Assembly (NCBI RefSeq): GCF_005116445.1
Contig: NZ_SWBQ01000002.1
Span: 558,001-622,000 of the forward strand
Source of the DNA: Pedobacter frigoris
GTDB lineage: Bacteria; Bacteroidota; Bacteroidia; Sphingobacteriales; Sphingobacteriaceae
Direction of reading: 5' to 3'
Length of the DNA: 64,000 nucleotides
In this document: positions 8,695 to 16,589 of the stretch, piece by piece
Numbering within the stretch: position 1 is the first letter of the stretch
Layout of the letters: every line of letters starts with the position of its first letter
Notes under the pieces: generated by a model
The model's database searches: none
What the model was told of the DNA's origin: nothing
The model's input: only the letters and a program-made list of their open reading frames with translations
Made by a program: the position numbers and the translations under genes

Positions 8695-10234
8695 CAGGTT
8701 CTTTTTCCTCGTATTCATATTTACATTTAAAGCCGGCATCCGTCATCACCCACTCTGTAAATCCACTGTTTGGATCGTGATCACAATCCCAATAGCGATA
8801 GCCTGTTAGGTATCGTCCAAATTCCTTACTGATTTTAACATTGGTACCAACCGGTATTTTTATAGTTAGTTCAACTTCCTGCCCACGCCAACTGGCATTT
8901 TTAGGGAACCAGAGAACAGGACTAAAATTGAGTACCGCACCCTGCTGGAGAAAACCGTAGTGGATTTGTTGTGCGCTCTTTAAAGCAACTTCAAAAGTTT
9001 TACCCCTGGATTTAAAATTCTGAGTAAGTGTGGTCTTTCCATCCTCGCTTTTTTCTATGTTCAACCTGATATTCCTTGGCTTATCAAATTCATTGTCAAG
9101 ATCTTCAAGAATTGCTCTTCCTTTATAATTTTGCGCATCAATATTGTACTGAAGACTATCTTCTTTGGTAAAAAATCGTGTCCGATCTATTTGGAGGGTA
9201 TATTCCTTAAATGGTTGTAATGGAGCGACCTGAGAAAACTCGGCGCCTTCTTTAAATTCCGAGGAAATTTTGGCAACATAAAAGATCCCTGTTACTACAC
9301 CGACAATCCATATGATCAATAAGCCAAAGGACAGCGTTTTGTTAATTGGCTTCCCGTTAAAAGCCACCCTTATAGAGAATAAAACCAAGGCTAAAACAGG
9401 AACACTGAAAGTGATGAATGCTGCAAAAGTCAGACTTGACAAATACTCTTCGTTTACAATACTAACTGGGAAATAATGTACCATATCAGAATCCCAGAAG
9501 CCTAGAAAAGCAGCAAGGGCAACAATCATGAAAAGCAGAAACATTGAACCAAAAAATACAATAATTGCAGCAATAATCTTAAAAATAACCTTTCCTGTAC
9601 TTTCAATAAAATTGCCGATTACATGAAAAAATTCTCCGATAAAACCTCGCGACTGGCTTACCAATTGGTGCCGGCTGTTTGCAAACCCTTTAAGGTTTGT
9701 TTCCTCTCCCATCATTTCCATTTTCTCAGCTCTTGTTTGGGCCCTTGGCACCATAATCCACAACACCGCATAGGCAATGAAGCCTGAACCCGCTAAAAAA
9801 ATGCTGAGGAATGCAAAAAGCCTGATCCAGATGACATCTACATTCAAATAGTGGCTCAATCCGATACAAACACCCGCTACTACACCTCGGTCAGTATCCC
9901 TGTATAATTTTTTTACAGAATTGAAGGCTGGTAGTTCCTGATGAACTGAGTCTTGATTTTCTTCTTCAGAAGTTTCGAAATCTTTAACCGATCCCATCTG
10001 ACTAATGATATATCTTACATCCTCAATGTTAACGACCTGTTTTTGCTGTTCCTCAAGTTTCTCGGCAAACATTTCAGCAATGCGATTTTCTATGTCAGTA
10101 ACGATTTCAAAATCATCGGCACTTTTTGCAAAATGCTGTTTTACTTCATTCAAATAAACTGTAAGCATTTCATAGGCATCCTCCTCGATATAAATGATAG
10201 AGTTGCCAATATTTATGTTGAGTGTCTTTTTCAT
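8690..10234 (-). CDS. PspC domain-containing membrane protein
   Basis: 514 residues. The cytosolic N-terminus (about 1-100) is helical, acidic and Q/E-rich. A PspC domain covers about 107-168 (Y-R-D-T-D-R-G-V-V-A-G-V-C-x-G-L-S-H-Y), followed by several hydrophobic segments (roughly 140-165, 205-235, 255-280, 290-315) and an extracytoplasmic C-terminal beta-rich domain with Y/W/D residues near the end. PspC proteins are linked to phage-shock-type envelope stress in other bacteria; in Bacteroidota they are commonly paired with a PadR repressor, as here, with only 4 nt between the genes. Confidence 0.88.
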   Translation of the reverse strand: MKKTLNINIGNSIIYIEEDAYEMLTVYLNEVKQHFAKSADDFEIVTDIENRIAEMFAEKLEEQQKQVVNIEDVRYIISQMGSVKDFETSEEENQDSVHQELPAFNSVKKLYRDTDRGVVAGVCIGLSHYLNVDVIWIRLFAFLSIFLAGSGFIAYAVLWIMVPRAQTRAEKMEMMGEETNLKGFANSRHQLVSQSRGFIGEFFHVIGNFIESTGKVIFKIIAAIIVFFGSMFLLFMIVALAAFLGFWDSDMVHYFPVSIVNEEYLSSLTFAAFITFSVPVLALVLFSIRVAFNGKPINKTLSFGLLIIWIVGVVTGIFYVAKISSEFKEGAEFSQVAPLQPFKEYTLQIDRTRFFTKEDSLQYNIDAQNYKGRAILEDLDNEFDKPRNIRLNIEKSEDGKTTLTQNFKSRGKTFEVALKSAQQIHYGFLQQGAVLNFSPVLWFPKNASWRGQEVELTIKIPVGTNVKISKEFGRYLTGYRYWDCDHDPNSGFTEWVMTDAGFKCKYEYEEKEPE

Positions 10235-10238
10235 TTGA

Positions 10239-10592
10239 TTATGAATTTTTTGGGTTAGTATTGTCGGCTACTTTCTTTGAGGTATTGATCGCATAGGAAA
10301 GTTCCTGCCAGGTTGTATCAAGCTGAGTTAATATGGATTTGCCCTCTAGAGTGAGTATATAATACTTCCTGGGAGGGCCAGAAGTAGATTCTACCCAATT
10401 GTAACTCAGTAATCCATTATTCTTTAAGCGGGTTAACAGAGGGTATAATGTCCCCTCCACGACAAGTAACCTGGCCGATTTAAGTTCGGAGATAATATCT
10501 GAGGCATATATCTCACCTCTTGATATAATCAGAAGCACACAATATTCTAGTATGCCCTTCCGCATTTGGGTTTGCGTATTTTCTGCTATCAT
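10239..10592 (-). CDS. PadR family transcriptional regulator
   Basis: 117 residues, standard length for a small PadR (winged helix plus dimerisation helix). Diagnostic parts are the N-terminal R-K-G-I-L-E-Y-C-V-L, the wing-helix block V-V-E-G-T-L-Y-P-L-L-T-R-L-K, and G-P-P-R-K-Y-Y. It is the first gene of the padR-pspC operon and presumably represses it; an inverted repeat spans its own promoter. No effector can be inferred. Confidence 0.92.
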   Translation of the reverse strand: MIAENTQTQMRKGILEYCVLLIISRGEIYASDIISELKSARLLVVEGTLYPLLTRLKNNGLLSYNWVESTSGPPRKYYILTLEGKSILTQLDTTWQELSYAINTSKKVADNTNPKNS

Positions 10593-10596
10593 AATA

Positions 10597-10628
10597 CAAA
10601 GTTATATGTTTTATATAGTAATATGCAA
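10597..10628 (-). promoter_or_regulatory. Promoter of the padR-pspC operon
   Basis: On the reverse strand: TTG (10628-10626), 21-nt spacer, TAACTTTG (10604-10597), an exact TAnnTTTG -7 box. Only 4 nt (TATT) separate it from the padR ATG, so the transcript should be almost leaderless. Confidence 0.6.
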
Positions 10629-10643
10629 TACATAGTACTATAT
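10613..10643. promoter_or_regulatory. Candidate PadR operator
   Basis: Inverted repeat ATATAGTA (10613-10620) / TACTATAT (10636-10643) with a 15-nt spacer, bracketing the -33 element of the padR promoter. A second 10-bp palindrome (ATAGTACTAT, 10632-10641) overlaps the distal arm. The position fits autorepression. Confidence 0.5.
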
Positions 10644-10881
10644 AAAAACAAAAAACATACATATTGGCCTGAATATCAATACAATAATTTTAAACCGCTG
10701 TCTGTAAAAACATACATGACCGGTTAAAATCAAATTACTTTGATTGAATTGGATCAAAATGTATACAGCTGTGTGAAGAGAAATCAACAGAAAGTGAAAG
10801 TTATTCACATTTTAACATTTCGGCTTCCATTTGGCTTATTGTTTGTATTAATCTAATTGCACCTACAAAATACATCTACCT

Positions 10882-11040
10882 ATGTTAATCAAATCACTTA
10901 CAGTCCTCCAGGCGTTTGCAAGGCAAAAAGAAGAGGTAAAGCAAAAAGAGGTTACCAGGACACAATGGATCAATGCGGACAGAGTAGTAATGGTTGTAAT
11001 TTTTTTAAGCGTGATTATAGGTGCAATCGTATTTTCTTAG
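10882..11040 (+). CDS. Small single-pass membrane protein (52 aa), hypothetical
   Basis: ATG at 10882, stop TAG at 11038-11040. The product has a basic/charged first half (R-Q-K-E-E-V-K-Q-K-E) and one hydrophobic C-terminal helix (V-V-M-V-V-I-F-L-S-V-I-I-G-A-I-V), so a tail-anchored inner-membrane peptide is likely. It ends 2 nt before the convergent DACNV gene stop. The nearly 300-base stretch before it otherwise holds only the padR control region. Not recognised; real coding status is uncertain but the charge/hydrophobic layout is not random. Confidence 0.45.
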   Translation: MLIKSLTVLQAFARQKEEVKQKEVTRTQWINADRVVMVVIFLSVIIGAIVFS

Positions 11041-11042
11041 CC

Positions 11043-12185
11043 TTAGAGCAGGAGAGTATCGATTCTATGTGCTTGCACCCTTTCTTGTAGCGCAGACCAA
11101 GTATAAATGGTAAAATGACCATCCTGCGAGGCAACCAATGCGGTGGCGTCGCGCTGATCATGAATGAACTGGGCGGCAGACAGGTGTCTTGTTCCTCCTA
11201 CTTTCGCAGGATGCATCACTATCGCTTCGCCTCCTTCAATAGGTTCTGAAAATGAAAGTTCATCAATGTTATCCTTACCCTTCGCTCTTCCTATTTTTGC
11301 GCCAAAAGCAAGCAATTCGTATTGACTACTGATTATAGTAGCTCCATCAACCGCAGTTAACCCTGCCAAATGCTCAACTTCTCTTTTCAATGCAGTTTGC
11401 CAGAAGATCTGGCTTGCTTCTTTCCTGTCCTGCTGTAATAATTTAGACAACCCTGTGAAAGAGGGCTGTATAGAATACTGGATTGGCTTTATAATGGACT
11501 GTAACCAATTACTAGTCTCATTAGGAACGACAAGCAGCGTCCCGCCTCTTCCATGCGCCCTCATAGACACAGCTATTTGAATGAGCACATTGACAGAATC
11601 ATTCCAATAGGACAATGCTGTGAGATCCAGTAGGGACAAAAGTATAGGTGGACAGTCAGGCAAGTTAGTACTGTGTCCGTCAACCATTTTCACCTGGTCA
11701 CCTTTAAGAACCGCTATGTTTGTAAATTTTCCAAAGCCATAAATTCTCCGGTGTTTAATCACCAGAAGCGCAGGCTCAGATACATCCAGTACAAAACAAA
11801 AATTAGGGATACTTACAGTAGTTCCCCAGATGTAGAGTCCGCCATCTTCTTCCCATATCCCCAAATGTATTCCTGCACGTTCTATGCCAGGAGCAAGCTT
11901 AGTTAATGTACCAGGGTTCAAAGGAAACCTTTGCTTGAAAAGCAGCGGATTACCGGCTTGTTCGGGAGGAAGAAATGCAAGTGATATTTTTGGTGAATGT
12001 CCTTCTTCTTTTCTCAAGCTAGCCCAAAAGGTGGCATCAATAATAGCTTCTACTATATGTGCAGAAGGCAAGGGGGCCAGATCATCTTCACCTTTATCAC
12101 GGGCAGCAGCAAGGTGAGCAGCAAATATTGCCTCAACTTTTGGTGCAATGAGCCGTGCTGCCTGATAGGTAGATGGATAGATCAT
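11043..12185 (-). CDS. DACNV-type (DisA_N-like) nucleotide sensor or cyclase
   Basis: 380 residues, no signal or TM segment. The C-terminal half carries diadenylate-cyclase signatures: D280-G-A282 followed by T-I-I, and G-G-T-R333-H334-L with S-A-A after it (canonical DisA has R-H-R). The N-terminal half (about 1-200) is a separate globular domain. DACNV domains are described as variants of the DisA/CdaA nucleotidyltransferase domain found in predicted nucleotide-signalling or conflict systems; whether they make c-di-AMP or just bind a nucleotide is not settled. The changed third residue of the R-H-R motif leaves catalysis doubtful. Monocistronic; the TonB receptor gene lies 23 nt upstream in the same direction. 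Confidence 0.75.
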   Translation of the reverse strand: MIYPSTYQAARLIAPKVEAIFAAHLAAARDKGEDDLAPLPSAHIVEAIIDATFWASLRKEEGHSPKISLAFLPPEQAGNPLLFKQRFPLNPGTLTKLAPGIERAGIHLGIWEEDGGLYIWGTTVSIPNFCFVLDVSEPALLVIKHRRIYGFGKFTNIAVLKGDQVKMVDGHSTNLPDCPPILLSLLDLTALSYWNDSVNVLIQIAVSMRAHGRGGTLLVVPNETSNWLQSIIKPIQYSIQPSFTGLSKLLQQDRKEASQIFWQTALKREVEHLAGLTAVDGATIISSQYELLAFGAKIGRAKGKDNIDELSFSEPIEGGEAIVMHPAKVGGTRHLSAAQFIHDQRDATALVASQDGHFTIYTWSALQERVQAHRIDTLLL

Positions 12186-12208
12186 GCCATAAAGTTAATG
12201 TATTGAAT

Positions 12209-14488
12209 TTATTTTATGGTATACCTAACGCCAAAAAATCCCCTGATTCTCTGGTTGGGGCCATAAACATAACTTGGATCAAATGTTAGTCCGTAAGGAT
12301 TGTTATTTGTGACCATTACCTGACCATTTTGATCCAGTTGAACATTCTTATCAAAAGGATCATTAGCTCTGGCGATAATAAAAGGATTCCCCTTATTTGG
12401 CGTCCAGTTTAGCAGGTTTTTAATCCCGCCGTATAATTCAAATTTATTGAATCCTGAATAGGTGAATTGAATATTCTGAATACTCCATACGGGCGAAAAT
12501 TCTTTACGCGGATCCAACTTACTTAAAAGAGGAAGCCTCATACGACTATAAATATTGCCGGTATAATCGATGGCAAGCTTCAAAGGCTTCAGTTTATAAG
12601 ATATTGCCCAGTTGCCCGAGAATTTTTCTGTAAGTATCTGCTGCATTTTACTCCCGTTTTCGTAGGTAGCAACGTCCTGATAAGTAGCACCTGCAATGAC
12701 TTTCAGACCATTTTTAAAAGTAAGGTCGAAGTTGGCACTTAGTCCTTTACTGACTGCATAACCATTTAGGTTATCATAAATAATTTTATTAGGGTCTGTA
12801 TCAAAATCCCCTATAATACGATTATTAAAATAGGTGTAAAAGGCAGAGCTTTCAATACCTAAAAATGTTCCGTTATCGGTGTAAATTTTCTTCAGGTAAT
12901 TTAGGTTTACATTATAAGTTTTTTCCGGCTTTAGCTCGTTAGGGATTTCAACCGTCCGGGCACCCGTAAGCGCCGCATGATCTTCCGTAAAAATATTAAC
13001 CACCCTAAATCCTGTCCCCGCATTTAAACGAAGGATGTTATTATCATTAAGGCTCCACTTATAAGCGAATCTTGGAGTAAAAATATGGCCATGTACGGAA
13101 TTGTAATCATATCTAAATCCTGCAAGGAACTTATGCCGGTCTGCCAATGTAATTTCATCCTGAACGAAGATTCCTGGAAGCCAGGTATTTCGGGCGATAC
13201 CCTGATTATGCACAGCGGTCGCAAGCGTATTGTCATCATAGAAGGTATACCTGAGTGCTGCTCCAACTAATAAATCATGACTACCAAGTTTTTTGTCCCA
13301 GGTCATTTGTGTAAAGCCGATCTTCTGCTCAGCTACATAGGACGTAGTGCCATACCGGCTATCCTGACTATGATCGTTATAAGAAAACGCAAGAAATAGC
13401 TTTTCCTCAACCGGCAACTGATAATTTCCAATCAATTCCCATCTGCTGGTATAGATGCTTTCTCCGTATACCTGGTCTCCTCCCCTATAAGACTTATTCC
13501 ACTGCATCTCACCCCCCCATCGATCTTCATACAGATACCTGGCGCCAAGCGTAAAAACTCTTTTACTCTTCCGTTCTATATTCCACTTTTGAAATACCGA
13601 AATGCGATCCTGTAAAGTTACATCTGTAAAATTATCATGATTATGATCCACGGGACTTCCATATTTAAAATAGTTAATCCCTGTAGTTGCCGTAACTTTC
13701 TTACCTATGTTGAATTTCAGGCCTAAGTCGGCATTATACTCTCCATATGTAGTAGAGAAAAGATCAGCTGAAATTAATGGTGCATTTTGAGGCTTTTTCG
13801 TAATGATATTAATCAACCCTCCTACAGCTTCACTTCCGTACAACGAAGATGCCGGCCCCTTAACAATTTCCATTTGTTCCACCAGTGAATTGGGGATTCC
13901 AGATAGTCCGTATACTGTAGATAAACTACTTACTATGGGCATTCCGTCAATTAGAATCATGGTATATGGGCCTTCCAAACCATTAATATGTATATCTCCG
14001 GTGTTGCAAATATTGCAATTTAACTGGGGTCTCACGCCATTCACATTCTGAAGGGCCTCAAAGATATTGGGTGTAGGGTTCTTCTTAAAATAGGCGGCGG
14101 TATAAACTTCGACCGGCACCGGGCTCTCAAGCCGCTTGACCTCTTTTAAAGTACCGGTAATCACTACTTCGTCCAAATCATTCTGAAGGTTACTGAGGTC
14201 AAAATCGAGTTGGTTTTGACCTTCAGTTATTGTGGTAGCCTTAACCAGCCTTCTGAAACCTACTGCTGTTACCAGCACCTTATAAGATCCGGGCTTCATT
14301 CTTTCAAAAGTATAATTACCAACTGTATCCGTTTTGCCGGCAATACCAGTATTCTGTAACGTAACACTTACCGACGACAAGGGGATACCTTCAGACACAA
14401 TTGTTCCCTTAAGTGACGAAGTCTGCGCATTTACTGAAATGCATAAAAACAGGAGGGTAACGGCTAATATAGTTTTGAGTATTTTCAT
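12209..14488 (-). CDS. TonB-dependent receptor with CarboxypepD_reg-like domain, probably metal-linked
   Basis: 759 residues. Signal peptide 1-21 (ends V-N-A-Q), a carboxypeptidase-regulatory-like domain (about 25-105), a plug (about 115-230, I-L-I-D-G-M-P and G-P-A-S-S-L-Y-G-S-E-A-V-G-G-L-I-N-I-I) and a 22-strand barrel ending in a terminal aromatic/charged strand (Y-T-I-K). Within the plug, C-N-I-C provides paired cysteines. It is divergent from a DtxR/MntR-family regulator with an iron-box-like operator between them, which points to uptake of a metal or metal chelate. Substrate not assignable. The DACNV gene follows on the same strand. Confidence 0.9.
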   Translation of the reverse strand: MKILKTILAVTLLFLCISVNAQTSSLKGTIVSEGIPLSSVSVTLQNTGIAGKTDTVGNYTFERMKPGSYKVLVTAVGFRRLVKATTITEGQNQLDFDLSNLQNDLDEVVITGTLKEVKRLESPVPVEVYTAAYFKKNPTPNIFEALQNVNGVRPQLNCNICNTGDIHINGLEGPYTMILIDGMPIVSSLSTVYGLSGIPNSLVEQMEIVKGPASSLYGSEAVGGLINIITKKPQNAPLISADLFSTTYGEYNADLGLKFNIGKKVTATTGINYFKYGSPVDHNHDNFTDVTLQDRISVFQKWNIERKSKRVFTLGARYLYEDRWGGEMQWNKSYRGGDQVYGESIYTSRWELIGNYQLPVEEKLFLAFSYNDHSQDSRYGTTSYVAEQKIGFTQMTWDKKLGSHDLLVGAALRYTFYDDNTLATAVHNQGIARNTWLPGIFVQDEITLADRHKFLAGFRYDYNSVHGHIFTPRFAYKWSLNDNNILRLNAGTGFRVVNIFTEDHAALTGARTVEIPNELKPEKTYNVNLNYLKKIYTDNGTFLGIESSAFYTYFNNRIIGDFDTDPNKIIYDNLNGYAVSKGLSANFDLTFKNGLKVIAGATYQDVATYENGSKMQQILTEKFSGNWAISYKLKPLKLAIDYTGNIYSRMRLPLLSKLDPRKEFSPVWSIQNIQFTYSGFNKFELYGGIKNLLNWTPNKGNPFIIARANDPFDKNVQLDQNGQVMVTNNNPYGLTFDPSYVYGPNQRIRGFFGVRYTIK

Positions 14489-14522
14489 TTATCTAATTCT
14501 AAAAACAACACCACAAAACTAT

Positions 14523-14541
14523 GAAAGTTAGACTAACCTAA
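14523..14541. promoter_or_regulatory. DtxR/IdeR-type operator between TonB receptor and regulator
   Basis: 19-bp site. The right half CTAACCTAA matches exactly the half-site of the well-known DtxR/IdeR consensus (TTAGGTTAG-S-CTAACCTAA); the left half GAAAGTTAG keeps GTTAG, giving an 11-bp perfect palindrome GTTAG-A-CTAAC at its core. It lies 35 nt upstream of the receptor ATG and 60 nt upstream of the regulator ATG, so it can control both. Confidence 0.7.
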
Positions 14542-14589
14542 CAAATATAATTTGACATTTATTATTAGCTATTTGTTTTAGATAAAAGC

Positions 14590-14597
14590 TATTTTTG
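14590..14597 (+). promoter_or_regulatory. -7 box of the DtxR-family gene
   Basis: TATTTTTG matches TAnnTTTG exactly and is followed by TATT and then the ATG at 14602, the same 4-nt geometry as padR. No clear -33 element at the usual spacing. Confidence 0.4.
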
Positions 14598-14601
14598 TAT
14601 T

Positions 14602-15264
14602 ATGCTATCTTATACAGAAGAGAACTACCTAAAAGCATTATTGAAACTAAGCTTTCAAAATGAAGAAAGACCTGAGGCAGGAACCAATGAAATGGCTGCT
14701 TACCTGGGGGTAAAGCCGGCAACCGCTACCGACATGCTGAAAAAGCTAAAGGAGAAGGATTTAGTGACCTACAAAAAATATGGCAAAATTTTACTTACTG
14801 AAAGTGGTAAGAAAAATGGGATTGCTATCTTAAGAAAGCATCGTTTATGGGAAACCTTCCTTTATGAAAAGCTTGACTTTAGCTGGGATGAGGTACATGA
14901 AGTCGCAGAACAGCTGGAGCATATCCAATCGGCAAAACTCGTAGATAAGCTCGAAGAATTTCTGGGTTTTCCGGAATTTGATCCTCACGGAGACCCTATT
15001 CCTAAAGCTAATGGAGAAATACCAGCTACAGCCAAAACTTTGCTTTCTGAAATGAAAGCAGGACAAACTTGTAAAGTGGCCGCGGTAAAAGATACCTCCA
15101 CTCTATTTCTTCAGTATCTTGAAAAATTGCACATTACCATAGGCACTACTTTGAAGGTCATCGAAGTAATAGCGTTCGACGGCTCATTGAGCATCCAGAT
15201 AGAAAACGAGGAGCCTAGGAGCATATCTATGAAGTTTGCAGAGAGTTTATTTGTACAAAGCTAA
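14602..15264 (+). CDS. Metal-dependent transcriptional regulator, DtxR/MntR family
   Basis: 220 residues. Starts with the family-typical M-L-S-Y-T-E-E-N-Y-L-K-A. A winged-helix domain (1-70, V-K-P-A-T-A-T-D-M-L-K-K-L), a dimerisation/metal-binding domain (H-R-L-W-E-T-F-L and E-V-H-E-V-A-E-Q-L-E-H, which supply H and E ligands) and a C-terminal FeoA/SH3-like domain (about 145-220) are present. Such proteins bind DNA when loaded with Fe(II) or Mn(II). Its divergent neighbour is a TonB receptor and the intergenic region contains a matching palindrome, so repression of metal uptake under replete conditions is likely. Fe versus Mn cannot be decided. Confidence 0.9.
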   Translation: MLSYTEENYLKALLKLSFQNEERPEAGTNEMAAYLGVKPATATDMLKKLKEKDLVTYKKYGKILLTESGKKNGIAILRKHRLWETFLYEKLDFSWDEVHEVAEQLEHIQSAKLVDKLEEFLGFPEFDPHGDPIPKANGEIPATAKTLLSEMKAGQTCKVAAVKDTSTLFLQYLEKLHITIGTTLKVIEVIAFDGSLSIQIENEEPRSISMKFAESLFVQS

Positions 15265-15266
15265 TT

Positions 15267-15274
15267 TAAGTTTG
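15267..15274 (+). promoter_or_regulatory. -7 box of the DUF2130 gene
   Basis: TAAGTTTG (exact TAnnTTTG) followed by CAGT and the ATG at 15279. It begins 2 nt after the regulator stop codon, so the DUF2130 gene may have its own promoter with a near-leaderless mRNA. Confidence 0.4.
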
Positions 15275-15278
15275 CAGT

Positions 15279-16562
15279 ATGTCTACAGAAATAAAATGTC
15301 CTAATTGCGCGCATACCTTCCCTATCGAAGAGGTGATGGCCGAGGAATATAAAAAAGACCTCAGGGAAAAGATGGTATCTTTTACAAAACAGAAGGAAGA
15401 AGAATTCGCAAAGAAACAACAGGAGTTTCTGGTGCAGCAAAAACAACAGGAGGCTACTTTTGAACAACAGCAGAAACAGCAGGCACTCGCCTACGAGCAG
15501 AAGCTGGCAGAAGAAAAAAAACAGCTTCAAAGTACATTAGAGGAAAGCCTGCGCAAAAGCATCTCTATAGATTTCGAAAATAAGCTGCAGATGCTGGACA
15601 ATGCGCAAAAAGAAAATGAAGAGAAACTAAGACTTGCACGGGCCAAAGAATTGGACTTTCTGAAAAAAGAGCAGGCTATGAAGGACAAGGAAGCAGAACT
15701 GGAATTGCAGCTTCAAAGAAAACTTCAGGAGCAACGTGCTGAAATGACCGAACAGATCAGAAAGCAAGAGGCCGAAAAAAATAATATAAAAGACACTGAA
15801 CATCAACTCCGTGTCAAAGAGCTGGAAAAACAACTCGACGACCAGAAAAAACTGGCCGAAGAGATGAAAAGAAAAGCCGAACAAGGCTCTATGCAATTGC
15901 AGGGAGAAGTTCAGGAGCTCATATTAGAAGAATTACTCCGCAATGCTTTTCCTTTCGATCTGATCACAGAAGTAGGTAAGGGAGTGCGGGGGGCAGATTG
16001 TGTCCACCACATCAGAAACCAGTTTGGCCAGGACTGCGGTAAAATCATCTATGAGAGTAAGCGCACAAAAGATTTTTCTATGGAATGGATAGAAAAATTG
16101 AAAAAGGACATGCGCAGTATGGGCGTTGACGTAGCGGTAATTGTGACGCAGTGTTACCCAAAAGGGATGGATTGCTTTGGAGAAAGAGACGGGGTATGGA
16201 TCTGCTCATTTGATGAAGTAAAAGCCGTTTCCTACATCTTACGTGACGGTATTGTGAAATTGTTTAGTGCATCTAAATCCCAGGAAAATCGCGGAGATAA
16301 AATGCACATGCTTTATGATTATTTAACGAGCAATGAATTTTCCGAACAGTGGAAAGCGATAAGGGAAGGCTTCATGAGCATGAAACTTTCCATTCAGCGG
16401 GAACGTGATGCCATGGAAAAATTATGGAAAGCAAGGGAAAAACAACTGGAAAAAGTAATGTTAAATGCTGCCCATATTCGCGGGTCTATTGAAGGAATTG
16501 CCGGAACAGATAGCATTCAGTTGAGCCTGACTGACGATGACGATCCACTGCTCTTAGACTAA
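15279..16562 (+). CDS. DUF2130 protein: zinc-ribbon, long coiled coil, nuclease-like C-terminal domain
   Basis: 427 residues. C7-x-x-C10 at the N-terminus begins a small zinc-ribbon-like motif. Residues about 25-215 are an almost uninterrupted K/E/Q-rich coiled coil. The C-terminal domain (about 220-400) is the DUF2130 domain, with D near G-A-D-C and an E-S-K motif, reminiscent of PD-(D/E)xK nuclease folds. The cellular role of the family is not known to me. It sits 14 nt after the DtxR-like gene, but a separate promoter is possible. Confidence 0.85.
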   Translation: MSTEIKCPNCAHTFPIEEVMAEEYKKDLREKMVSFTKQKEEEFAKKQQEFLVQQKQQEATFEQQQKQQALAYEQKLAEEKKQLQSTLEESLRKSISIDFENKLQMLDNAQKENEEKLRLARAKELDFLKKEQAMKDKEAELELQLQRKLQEQRAEMTEQIRKQEAEKNNIKDTEHQLRVKELEKQLDDQKKLAEEMKRKAEQGSMQLQGEVQELILEELLRNAFPFDLITEVGKGVRGADCVHHIRNQFGQDCGKIIYESKRTKDFSMEWIEKLKKDMRSMGVDVAVIVTQCYPKGMDCFGERDGVWICSFDEVKAVSYILRDGIVKLFSASKSQENRGDKMHMLYDYLTSNEFSEQWKAIREGFMSMKLSIQRERDAMEKLWKAREKQLEKVMLNAAHIRGSIEGIAGTDSIQLSLTDDDDPLLLD

Positions 16563-16589
16563 ACAAGCGCTTATGATCCAGCACCTTGC

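Noticed and set aside
10857..11090. 77-aa open frame covering the small membrane ORF region
   Set aside because: It is cysteine- and lysine-rich without any family features and runs into the DACNV gene; the 52-aa frame at 10882 has a coherent membrane-protein layout.
15261..15896. Reverse F/L-rich frames opposite the DUF2130 coiled coil
   Set aside because: Typical complement of Lys/Glu/Gln codons; not membrane proteins.
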